This document shows positions 16,361 through 23,961 of a stretch of DNA of 64,000 nt, one piece after another. Location of the stretch: contig URAF01000001.1 in assembly GCA_900545885.1 (NCBI GenBank), positions 1-64,000 on the forward strand. The letters are read 5' to 3'. A model generated the notes under the pieces. That model did not search any database, was not told where the DNA came from, and worked only from the letters and a program-made list of their open reading frames with translations. A program made the translations under genes and the position numbers. The stretch's first letter is position 1. Each line of letters begins with the position of its first letter. The DNA comes from an uncultured Eubacteriales bacterium (GTDB lineage: Bacteria > Bacillota > Clostridia > Christensenellales > CAG-917).

Positions 16361-17158
16361 ATGGAAAAGAAATTCACACTGGGCATTATCGGTGCAGGCA
16401 ACATGGCGTCAGCCATTCTCGGAGGGGTTCTCAAAGGCGGACTTCTCAAAGCGGACAAAATCATAATCAGTGACAAAGACGACGAAAAATTGGCGGTAAT
16501 GGCACAAAACGGCGTTGTCGTGACCAACGACAACAAAGAAGTTGCAACGAATGCCGAGTACGTTATGTTCGCCGTAAAACCGCAGATTGCGCCTATCGTC
16601 TTCGAGGAAATAAGCAAAGTGATTTCGGCAAGTACGGTTATATCCATTATGGCGGGTATATCCATTGCCAAACTCAAATCTGCACTTGGCGAACGCAATT
16701 ATGCGCGCATTATGCCAAATACTCCCGCGCTTGTCGGAGAAGGTATGAGCGCAGTCGCGTTCAGCGAAGGTTACCGTTCGCGTTTTGTGACGGACATATT
16801 CGGATCCGTCGGCAAAGTGGTCGAACTTGACGAAAACCTGTTTGACGCGGTTACGTCGTTGTCCGGTTCCGGTCCCGCCTACGTTTATATGTTTGTCAAA
16901 GCGTTGATCGAAGGCGGAATGCAGGGCGGACTTGATTTTGCCACGGCAAAGGAACTTGCGGTTCAGACTGTTCGCGGAGCGGCTCAAATGGTGCGTCTCG
17001 ACAACAGACCCATTGACGAACTCATCGACGCGGTGTGTTCTAAGGGCGGCACAACAATTCAGGCTGTCGACAGTTTCCGCGCGGACGGACTGGAAGATAT
17101 TGTCGTCAAAGGAATGACCAAATGCAGAAAACGTTCGGAGGAACTCGGCAATGCGTAA
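16361..17158 (+). CDS. proC: Pyrroline-5-carboxylate reductase
   Basis: The 265-residue enzyme reduces 1-pyrroline-5-carboxylate to proline with NAD(P)H. It has the Rossmann fingerprint GIIGAGNMASAIL at the N-terminus, VFAVKPQ, IMPNTPALVGEGM and the signature GSGPAYVYMFVKALIEGG plus SKGGTT. Length is typical. The start of rnhA overlaps its stop by 8 bp. The region upstream is shared with the divergent tRNA-Trp promoter; I see no strong promoter for proC. Confidence 0.96.
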   Translation: MEKKFTLGIIGAGNMASAILGGVLKGGLLKADKIIISDKDDEKLAVMAQNGVVVTNDNKEVATNAEYVMFAVKPQIAPIVFEEISKVISASTVISIMAGISIAKLKSALGERNYARIMPNTPALVGEGMSAVAFSEGYRSRFVTDIFGSVGKVVELDENLFDAVTSLSGSGPAYVYMFVKALIEGGMQGGLDFATAKELAVQTVRGAAQMVRLDNRPIDELIDAVCSKGGTTIQAVDSFRADGLEDIVVKGMTKCRKRSEELGNA

Positions 17159-17609
17159 AAAAGCAGTAGACATCTACACCGACGGCGCGTGTTCGGGAAA
17201 TCCCGGGGCAGGCGGCTGGGCGGCTATACTTTTTTACCGTGCGTTCAAAAGAGAGATAAGCGGAGCGGAAAGCAATACCACCAACAACAGAATGGAACTT
17301 ACCGCGATAATAAAAGGATTGCAGATGCTGAAAGAGTCCTGCAAGGTCACCGTTTACAGTGACAGCGCATATTGCGTCGACGCATTTTTGCAGGGTTGGA
17401 TATACGGCTGGCAGAAAAACGGCTGGAAAACGGGAAGTAAAGACGACGTCAAAAACGTTGATTTGTGGCAGGTTTTGCTTGCAGAAATGAAAAAGCACGA
17501 AGTAACGTTTGTCAAAGTCAAAGGACACTCCGACAACGAACACAACAACCGTTGCGACGAACTTGCGCGCGCTGCAATCAAGAAACTTGTTGCGGAAAGT
17601 GCTTCGTGA
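17151..17609 (+). CDS. rnhA: Ribonuclease HI
   Basis: The 152-residue nuclease cleaves the RNA strand of RNA-DNA hybrids. The catalytic carboxylates are all visible: Asp11 (YTDGACSGNPG), Glu49 (NNRMEL), Asp71 (YSDSAY) and Asp136 (NRCDELA), together with His126 in the mobile loop (KGHSDN). The basic handle region (GWKTGSKDDVKN) of the E. coli type is present. It overlaps proC and ends before a bidirectional terminator. Confidence 0.95.
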   Translation: MRKKAVDIYTDGACSGNPGAGGWAAILFYRAFKREISGAESNTTNNRMELTAIIKGLQMLKESCKVTVYSDSAYCVDAFLQGWIYGWQKNGWKTGSKDDVKNVDLWQVLLAEMKKHEVTFVKVKGHSDNEHNNRCDELARAAIKKLVAESAS

Positions 17610-17677
17610 ACAGTGCATTGCGTTGTGAACCGAGCATTTCCAAAATAAAATCAAAAAGAAAAGTTAATGGCAAAAAA

Positions 17678-17703
17678 AATCCACCCTAATTGGGTGGATT
17701 TTT
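17678..17703. terminator. Bidirectional terminator between rnhA and the PadR coiled-coil gene
   Basis: A 9-bp stem (17678-17686 with 17692-17700) is flanked by an A run on the left and a T run on the right, so it can stop transcripts from both converging genes. Confidence 0.92.
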
Positions 17704-17786
17704 CATTCATCGGTATTTGCGCTGTATTTGCGCGTATTTTGACTTGATTTTAACCGAATAACGGTTGGTTGGCTTTTTCGATTGCA

Positions 17787-20700
17787 TTATGCAGTGTGGT
17801 ACTTCTTCGTGCGGTAGAGCAGATAGTAGACTATCGAGCTCAAAGGCAGGTTGGTAAGCAGTATAATCGGCAGTACCATGGTCATAAGTATCAGGGTTTC
17901 GTCGTTGACGCTTACGCCAACCGCGAAGAATGCAACGAGTACGAGGATTACGGCAAGTTCAATCATTATCATACCGCGGTTGATAAGCGACAACTTGACA
18001 TTGAAATCCGCACGTTTACGCTTGGTCGGGTTTGCAAGATATGCAAACGTCGGCAACAACATGAGAACGGCACCGCCGAGCATTATCGGCAGGAAGTAAA
18101 TCCAGCTTATCTGACGTGCGGTGGACAGCCACATAATCGCAACTTCCACGAGGAATATCGCAAGAACGATGAGCCACGAGTCGCGGTTCAGGCGGTTTGC
18201 CTGTATGAAATTGAAAGTGTAGTACTCCGACGTGTTGCCGCGGTCGTAAGGACGCATTTTGAATCCTTCGGCATAAAGTCGAGCTTTCAGGTCGGTGTCG
18301 GCTTTTGGAAGGGTATGTTCCTGAACGGCGAGTTCGGCTTTCTCTTCGGGAACGGAAGCGATAGAGGAGAAGAATTCGCGGTAATTCACGTTTTCTTTCT
18401 CGTATTCGAAAGCGTCGGTGCGTTTGCCGAGAACGGCAGAGGTTACAAACTCACCCTTTGAGTCTGTGCCGACCAACTGGGTTTTGGCTCCGTCGGTATG
18501 TATGCTGGCTTCCGCGGTGTCTGCGGGGGCGGACTGTGACGCGGTCTGTTGAGCGTATACAGCATCGGCAGAGTATGCCTCAATCGGGCGGTCGTACTCG
18601 CCGAAGTTTACGCTCTCCTCGGGTTGGGTGTATGCAACCTGTTCGGTTTCGGAGTAACCCGTGTTTTCGTCGGTCGTGGCGTTTTTGGCGTCTATCTCGG
18701 CTTCTTTTTCGTCGAGTTTGCGGAATATATCGCTCAACGTGGCTTGCGGTGCTTGTCTTTCGTCGACAACTCGCTCCGCGCTGAAATAGTTTATTTCTTC
18801 TTTTGCTTCTTTTTCTTCATGCAATCTTGCCTGTTCCTGCCAGATTTCGGAAGTGATGATTCTTGACGCCGCCGCAGCTGTTGTTTGCGCTTCGCGACCT
18901 GCTTCGTTGTTGTCTTCGGAAACAGTTGCGGGTTGTTCCGGTTCCTCTATTATGGTTGCGGGGAGCACGTTTTCTTCGTGAGCGGCAAGTCTTTCTTTAA
19001 CAGACGCGAGTTCTTCGGCAAGACGTTTGAGTTCCGCTTGTCTTTCTTCGTCGCGTTTGCGGTTGTTTTCTTCTATTTCGGCTTGCAGAGCAGCAAGTCT
19101 TTCGGCTTCCGCCGCGGCTCTGCGTTCCTCTTCACGCTGTTTTTCTTCGTCGGCCTTTTGTTGTTCGACGTGCCAGTTTGCTTCGTCGATAACAAATGTG
19201 TCATTACCCGATTTTTCTTCCGAATACTCGGATTTTGTGTCAAGCTGTTCGAATATTTCTTTAAGCGTTACGGTTGCGGCGGTATTTTGAAGGGCAGTCG
19301 CGCAATCTGCGGCAACTTCTTCCGCCTTGTCTTCGGCTTCGGTTTCTTCTGTGGTCACGGTTTCAGCCGCGACAACATCGATTTCCTCGACTTGTTCTTC
19401 TTTTTCGACCGCATTTTCGCTGTCGGCAATTTCGACGGAGTCTTCGGCTTTTTCCGATTGTTCTTCAACTTCTTCGGCAGCGTTTTTTTCTTCTGCAACC
19501 GCATGAACGGGCAGAGGAGCCGCAACTTGCCATTGAGCCTCTTCGACAATCAGTTTGTCGGAAAGAGCAGAGTTGGTTTCGTATTCGGATTTCGCGTCGA
19601 GTTCCTTGAAAACGTCGGCAAGCGACATTGTGGCTTGTGACCTGAGCGCTTCTTCGCGTTCACGTGCAATTCGTTCGATTTCTTCCGCGCGTTCGCGTTC
19701 TATTCTTTCGAGTTCGGCTCTGCGCTCTTCTTCGATACGCTTTTCTTCGCGGAACTTTTCGCGCTCTTCTTCAAATCTCTTTTCGGCGGCTTTGCGTTCT
19801 TCTTCGATGCGGGCAAGTTCCGTTCTGCGTTCGTTGTCGATACGCTCGGCTTCGGCTCTGCGTTCTTCTTCGATACGTTTTTCGGCTTCGAACCTTGCCT
19901 GTTCTTCTGCAAACTTTCTTTCGGCCGCTATTCTTTCTTCTTCTAGACGAGCAAGCTCGGCTTTGCGCTCTTCTTCGATGCGGGCAATTTCGGCTTTTCG
20001 CTCTTCCTCTATACGCGCAAGCTCCGCCTTACGTTCTTCCTCAAAAGTGTCCTGTTTGCGCGCGATTTCTTCTTCTGCAAGGCGTTTTTCTTCCTGCAAA
20101 CGGAGAATTTCGGCGTTGTGAGCTTCTTGCAATCTTTCAAGCTCTGCCTTGCGCTCTTCATTGAGACGTTCTGCTTCTGCTTTGCGTTCCTCTTCAAGAC
20201 GAGCGATAGCTTCTTCTTTTTCGCGTTTTTCGCGCTCGAACATTTCACGCTCCGCACGACGTTCGGCTTCTATGCGTTCTGCTTCGGCTTTGCGTTCCTC
20301 TTCTATGCGTTCGGCTTCTATTCTGCGTTCTTCCTCGATGCGGGCAAGTTCCTCTTCTTTTTCCCTTGCAAGTTGTTCGAGTTCGCGTCTTCTTTCTTCT
20401 TCCGCGGCTGCCTGTTCGGCGTCGGCAAGCACTTTGTTTTGTGCTTCTTCCGCAAGTTTCGCCGCCTCTTCTTCCGTTATCTCGTTGCCGTTGGGGTCAA
20501 GATAAACTTTCTTTTCGACAAGAACGACTTTCTCGACTTCCTTTTCCTTGTAGACGACTTTCTTTTCGGAGTTGTCTTTTTTTGTGTAAGGGCGCAGGTC
20601 GTCCGTATTGAAAGGGGCGGGGCTTTTATCGAAATCGAATTGCTGAGAAGATACGAGTTTGTCAAGAATGGTACGGGAATACTCGTATTCGGATTTTTCC

Positions 20701-20984
20701 TTTTGCAGGAAATTTCTGCCCTCGGCAGTGAGAGAGTAGTAACGTCTGCGTCCGCCGCCCGTGTCGTCGGGGTCGCCGTCGTAAGATGAAATCAAACCTT
20801 GTTTTTCCAGTCTTTTGAGCTGATTGTAAAGGGTAGGCTGTTTGAGTTTGTACTGGCCTTCGCTTTTGGTTTCGATTTCTTTGAGAATGTCGTAGCCGTA
20901 ACGGTCCTGACTCCAAAGAGAGCCAAGAATAATGGTCGTTACGTTGCCTCTTATGAGGTCGCTGTTGACAGAAGAAATGTCCAT
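17787..20984 (-). CDS. Membrane-anchored PadR-type regulator with giant charged coiled coil
   Basis: This 1065-residue protein has an unusual layout. Residues 1-115 are a PadR winged helix (GSLWSQDRYGYDILKEI, QPTLYNQLKRLEKQGLI, GGGRRRYYSLTAEG). Residues about 171-450 are an almost uninterrupted Glu/Arg/Lys/Ala helix with 11-residue repeats of the type ARIEEERKAEL. Three copies of a short motif, (S/T)Lx(D/E)(V/I)F..LD.K, start at about 453, 572 and 748, in acidic linkers, with a second helix at about 600-690. Residues about 936-1055 hold four hydrophobic segments, and the basic last residues (YRTKKYH) point to a cytoplasmic C-terminus. Ordinary PadR proteins have 100-190 residues. AGGGAG precedes the ATG. 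It is a single-gene unit with an inverted repeat on its promoter. Ligand and targets are unknown; cytoplasmic DNA binding from a membrane anchor is inferred. Confidence 0.85.
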   Translation of the reverse strand: MDISSVNSDLIRGNVTTIILGSLWSQDRYGYDILKEIETKSEGQYKLKQPTLYNQLKRLEKQGLISSYDGDPDDTGGGRRRYYSLTAEGRNFLQKEKSEYEYSRTILDKLVSSQQFDFDKSPAPFNTDDLRPYTKKDNSEKKVVYKEKEVEKVVLVEKKVYLDPNGNEITEEEAAKLAEEAQNKVLADAEQAAAEEERRRELEQLAREKEEELARIEEERRIEAERIEEERKAEAERIEAERRAEREMFEREKREKEEAIARLEEERKAEAERLNEERKAELERLQEAHNAEILRLQEEKRLAEEEIARKQDTFEEERKAELARIEEERKAEIARIEEERKAELARLEEERIAAERKFAEEQARFEAEKRIEEERRAEAERIDNERRTELARIEEERKAAEKRFEEEREKFREEKRIEEERRAELERIERERAEEIERIAREREEALRSQATMSLADVFKELDAKSEYETNSALSDKLIVEEAQWQVAAPLPVHAVAEEKNAAEEVEEQSEKAEDSVEIADSENAVEKEEQVEEIDVVAAETVTTEETEAEDKAEEVAADCATALQNTAATVTLKEIFEQLDTKSEYSEEKSGNDTFVIDEANWHVEQQKADEEKQREEERRAAAEAERLAALQAEIEENNRKRDEERQAELKRLAEELASVKERLAAHEENVLPATIIEEPEQPATVSEDNNEAGREAQTTAAAASRIITSEIWQEQARLHEEKEAKEEINYFSAERVVDERQAPQATLSDIFRKLDEKEAEIDAKNATTDENTGYSETEQVAYTQPEESVNFGEYDRPIEAYSADAVYAQQTASQSAPADTAEASIHTDGAKTQLVGTDSKGEFVTSAVLGKRTDAFEYEKENVNYREFFSSIASVPEEKAELAVQEHTLPKADTDLKARLYAEGFKMRPYDRGNTSEYYTFNFIQANRLNRDSWLIVLAIFLVEVAIMWLSTARQISWIYFLPIMLGGAVLMLLPTFAYLANPTKRKRADFNVKLSLINRGMIMIELAVILVLVAFFAVGVSVNDETLILMTMVLPIILLTNLPLSSIVYYLLYRTKKYHTA

Positions 20985-21011
20985 TTTCGAATCTCCCTGT
21001 TTGATAATGAA

Positions 21012-21040
21012 ATGATAACAAACTATTATAATAAAGTCAA
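21012..21040 (-). promoter_or_regulatory. Promoter of the PadR coiled-coil gene
   Basis: On the minus strand TTGACT (21040-21035) and TATCAT (21017-21012) are 17 bases apart. The -35 box lies inside the inverted repeat at 21021-21055. Confidence 0.75.
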
Positions 21041-21055
21041 TATTTTATAATAGTT
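21021..21055. promoter_or_regulatory. Perfect 11-bp inverted repeat over the padR-like promoter (candidate operator)
   Basis: AACTATTATAA at 21021-21031 and its exact complement TTATAATAGTT at 21045-21055 flank a 13-base centre that contains the -35 box. Binding here would block RNA polymerase. PadR proteins commonly repress their own genes through inverted repeats, so autoregulation is likely. Confidence 0.65.
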
Positions 21056-21212
21056 GTGTGGCAAAAATGACGTAAATAGTGCAAATTTTCCTTATTGCGC
21101 GTAGAAACGCGCGAAAAGGTCAAATAAAAACTTCCCGACCGGTCGGAGAGTTCAGGAGGATTAAAACATAGCGTCTTAAAGTAAATCAGCAATTAACAAA
21201 CGCTTTCGCATT

Positions 21213-22277
21213 TCAGTCGTCGTCGCGGAGCGTAACGGCTTTTGCCGCCGCTTTGCGGTGGTCCTGTTCTATTGCGGCGTAGTGTTTTTTTGTGGTGTTT
21301 ACGTCACGGTGTCCGAGTACGTCCGCAACCATATAAATGTCGCCCGTTGCGCGGTACAGATTGGTGCCGTAGGTGCTGCGCAGTTTGTGCGGGGATATTT
21401 TTTTCAAAGGCGAGGCGACCATTGCGTACTTCTTGACCAGATTTTCGACTGCACGCACGCAGATTCGTTTGACCTGCAATGACAAAAACAGGGCGTCTTC
21501 GTCGGGAACGTTCATTTTCTGAGTGCGTGAAAGCAAGGCTTTTCGTTCGCCGTCGACATAGTATTCCAACGCTTCTTTGACGTCGTCGTTGAAGTATAGG
21601 ATTGCCTGATTGCCGCCTTTTCGCGTAACCGTGAACGCATTTGATGCAAAATCGATGTCTTTGATGTTCAGTCCTACGCATTCGCTGACACGTATTCCCG
21701 TGCCAAGCAAAAGAGAAAGAATTGCGACGTCGCGTGCACGCGTGTTGAGCAGGATTTTTCGTTGATGTTCGCTCATTCCTTCGCCGTCTTCGGCGGCGTT
21801 CAGAATTTTGTCTATTTCGTGGCGTTCAAGCCTTATGATGTCTTTGTCGTGTTGTTTTGGCAGAGTGATTTTTGCGGCAACGTTCACGCTCAGCTTGTCT
21901 TTGTTGAAAAAATACTTGAAAAACGTGCGAACAGTGGAGATTTTGCGGGCTTTGCCGCGTTCGCCGTTGGAGCATTCCTTGCCTTCGAAATCGTATAATG
22001 TCAGGTATTCCAGATAGTTTTCAAGGTGCGTAACCGTGATTTTTTCAAGGTCGGACAAAGTTATGTCCTCGGGTGCCATATCGCGGAATGCACGGACTCT
22101 TTTTGTAAGATAGTCGAAAAAAATGCGCAGGTCGTATGCGTAGTTTAGACGCGTAAGCGCGGTTGTCTGCGGCTCAATGCCGACAAAGAACTCCTCACAA
22201 AATTCGGGAAGAGTATCTCTGATTTCACGCAGGCGCATATTTGTGTTTCTTTCGCGTTCTTTGAAATAGTTTGCCAT
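21213..22277 (-). CDS. Tyrosine recombinase, XerS-like
   Basis: The 354-residue recombinase has an N-terminal SAM-like core-binding domain (about 20-130) and a catalytic domain with Arg196 (GTGIRVSE), Lys220 (TRKGG), His297 and Arg300 (PHKLRSTY), His323 (LGHRD) and the Tyr333 nucleophile (KHYAAIE). Length and the long N-terminal region resemble the single-protein XerS chromosome-dimer resolvase rather than XerC/XerD of about 300 residues. No excisionase or phage genes are nearby, so it is probably a housekeeping enzyme, though a degenerate element integrase is possible. I see no strong ribosome-binding site; Met14 is an alternative start. Confidence 0.82.
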   Translation of the reverse strand: MANYFKERERNTNMRLREIRDTLPEFCEEFFVGIEPQTTALTRLNYAYDLRIFFDYLTKRVRAFRDMAPEDITLSDLEKITVTHLENYLEYLTLYDFEGKECSNGERGKARKISTVRTFFKYFFNKDKLSVNVAAKITLPKQHDKDIIRLERHEIDKILNAAEDGEGMSEHQRKILLNTRARDVAILSLLLGTGIRVSECVGLNIKDIDFASNAFTVTRKGGNQAILYFNDDVKEALEYYVDGERKALLSRTQKMNVPDEDALFLSLQVKRICVRAVENLVKKYAMVASPLKKISPHKLRSTYGTNLYRATGDIYMVADVLGHRDVNTTKKHYAAIEQDHRKAAAKAVTLRDDD

Positions 22278-22590
22278 TTGGATTAATTCCCAATAATTCG
22301 CTTTTATAAGCGTAGATTAAGATTTTTGCGTGGTTGAAGCAAAGTACAAAGTGCATTGAGTTGCAACTTTTATATACTTTCTGTACGGCTTTATTTTACC
22401 AACTATTCGCAAAATGTCAAGTCTGTTGAAAAACGGACGCTGTTTGCTCTTTTGCATGTTGGTTGAAAGAGCAAACTTTACGGGGCAACATAATACGGTT
22501 GGAGTATAATATATAATTTTTAAGTCAGCGGTGTTTTGGTTGCCTTCCGTTTGACAAAATGATAATATATTGCAGTCAGCAGAGGTTAAT
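22278..22590. other. Non-coding gap with a long inverted repeat
   Basis: The 313-base region between the divergent recombinase and acetyltransferase genes is AT-rich. It holds an 11-bp perfect inverted repeat (22442-22452 with 22466-22476), a small CGCTT/AAGCG hairpin at 22301-22314, and an 18-base sequence at 22398-22415 that recurs at 45703-45720. I see no convincing promoter or gene in it. Confidence 0.6.
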
Positions 22591-23184
22591 ATGAGAAAAA
22601 TCAACAACAGCGAAGTAAAAAGAGTTTGCAAGGAGTTCACAGAAATTTTCAAGAACTATCAGACTTACGCAATGTTTTTCCCGAGAAAAGACCGCAATAA
22701 AGGCGTGTATTATTTCTTTCGTTTCGAAGTGAGCGCAGCGCGCAATTATACTTATGTGGGTGGGGATTACGACGTTATTGCCTGCGTGAAAAAACCGGGC
22801 GACAAGGACCATAATCCCGCTTTGCAGTTTGCAAATCCGTTTTTTGCCGTGGCTTTTTATGCGGCTACGGGAAATTTTGCCATTTCGCTTGCGTCGGAAT
22901 ATATGAGCTTTGCGGACAAAATCGCAAAGAAATATTACAACCCGTCGACCGACTGTTACATCAAAAACATCGGAGTTGCGGAACGTGCGCGCGGAAAAGG
23001 TCTGCTTCGTAAAGCAATAGACGAACTTTGCGGCGACAGCGCGGTTTATCTCGAAACGCACGACGAAAGAAACGTGGAAATTTATCGTCATCTTGGGTTT
23101 GAAATCTGCGAAGTCGCAGATTTTCACGGAGCAAAGCATTTTGCAATGCGCCGTCCCGCAAAAGCGGAAAATTCGGTAAAATAA
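22591..23184 (+). CDS. GNAT-family acetyltransferase
   Basis: The 197-residue protein has a GNAT core in its second half: the acetyl-CoA pyrophosphate loop VAERARGKGLLRKAIDEL, then VYLETHDERNVEIYRHLGFEI, the usual beta5-alpha4 region. The first half (FKNYQTYAMFFPRKDRN, later YYFFRFEVSAARNYTYVGGDYDVIAC) resembles the small-molecule GNAT proteins of Firmicutes. The substrate is unknown. The ATG at 22591 follows AGAGGT; an upstream TTG frame adds no conserved sequence. A strong terminator ends the gene. Confidence 0.8.
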   Translation: MRKINNSEVKRVCKEFTEIFKNYQTYAMFFPRKDRNKGVYYFFRFEVSAARNYTYVGGDYDVIACVKKPGDKDHNPALQFANPFFAVAFYAATGNFAISLASEYMSFADKIAKKYYNPSTDCYIKNIGVAERARGKGLLRKAIDELCGDSAVYLETHDERNVEIYRHLGFEICEVADFHGAKHFAMRRPAKAENSVK

Positions 23185-23217
23185 AAACGAAAAAGAGCGG
23201 TTTGTGAAGCAGTTTTG

Positions 23218-23248
23218 CCGTCGGGGTCACCCCGACGGCTTTTATTTG
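23218..23248 (+). terminator. Intrinsic terminator after the GNAT gene
   Basis: A perfect 10-bp GC-rich stem (23218-23227 with 23231-23240) with a TCA loop is followed by TTTTATTT. It touches the 3' end of the converging acetyltransferase gene. Confidence 0.92.
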
Positions 23249-23832
23249 TCAGTCGTTGAAAGCTGGTTTTCGTCGCGTTTCGGTTTCTGCTTGACGTATT
23301 CTTCTCGGGTTATGCGGAAAATAATATGGGGCATATCGATGCCGTAATAGTGTTTGACCAGTTCTCCGCACGGCGTCATTCCGTTTCTTCGCGCTACTGC
23401 CTGTGACGGCAAATTGTTGTCGCGGATAATGGAATAAATGGCGTCAAAACCCAGATTGTCGAAACCGTAACGTTTGCAGTATTTCGCGCCTTCCGTGGCG
23501 TATCCGTAGCCGAAAAAGTCGGAGTTCAGAAGATAGCCTATTTCGGGAACTTCTTTTTCGCCGATATTTTGCATTGTTATTCCGCATTGTCCTATCATTT
23601 TGCCGTTTTCGCGCAGGAACATTCCCCAAAGTCCGAAACCGTAACGGCGGTATCGCGCAATCTGTCTGTCCAGCCATTCGCGCGCTTCGCTTTCGCTGAA
23701 AGTGTGCGCGTATGCGTACATGACCTTTTCGTCATAAAGCATAAGGCAGAGCGAACCGAAGTCCTCTTCGGTCATTTCTTTGAGTATAAGTCGCGGTGTA
23801 ACAATGCGGAAAGAGTTGTTTATGTTGTCCAT
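23242..23832 (-). CDS. GNAT-family acetyltransferase, RimJ/RimL type
   Basis: The 196-residue protein matches the RimJ/RimL-like Acetyltransf_3 group: RIVTPRLILKEMTEEDF at the start, GLWGMFLRENGKMIGQCGI, IGYLLNSDFFGYGYATEGAKYC (acetyl-CoA loop) and NLPSQAVARRNGM. Such enzymes acetylate N-termini of proteins or small amines; the target is unknown. The ATG at 23832 starts the conserved domain. The promoter -10 box ends only six bases before this ATG, so the mRNA is probably leaderless; a start 39 bases further up would lie upstream of the promoter. Confidence 0.82.
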   Translation of the reverse strand: MDNINNSFRIVTPRLILKEMTEEDFGSLCLMLYDEKVMYAYAHTFSESEAREWLDRQIARYRRYGFGLWGMFLRENGKMIGQCGITMQNIGEKEVPEIGYLLNSDFFGYGYATEGAKYCKRYGFDNLGFDAIYSIIRDNNLPSQAVARRNGMTPCGELVKHYYGIDMPHIIFRITREEYVKQKPKRDENQLSTTDK

Positions 23833-23838
23833 AAGCGC

Positions 23839-23867
23839 ATTATAATATCGCGACTTGCGTTTTGCAA
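23839..23867 (-). promoter_or_regulatory. Promoter giving a probably leaderless GNAT transcript
   Basis: On the minus strand TTGCAA (23867-23862) and a perfect TATAAT (23844-23839) are 17 bases apart, with the ATG only six bases after the -10 box. Confidence 0.7.
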
Positions 23868-23961
23868 TCATGCATATTTAACGGATTTTGCTTTTTTGGC
23901 GTATTTTGTTGTTATAAGCACAAAAAAATGCTATTTTATTGATGAACTTCGGGAGAGAGTA

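Noticed and set aside
21213..22277. Integrase of a prophage or conjugative element
   Set aside because: No excisionase, phage, relaxase or att-like duplications are found near it; the protein resembles XerS-type housekeeping recombinases.
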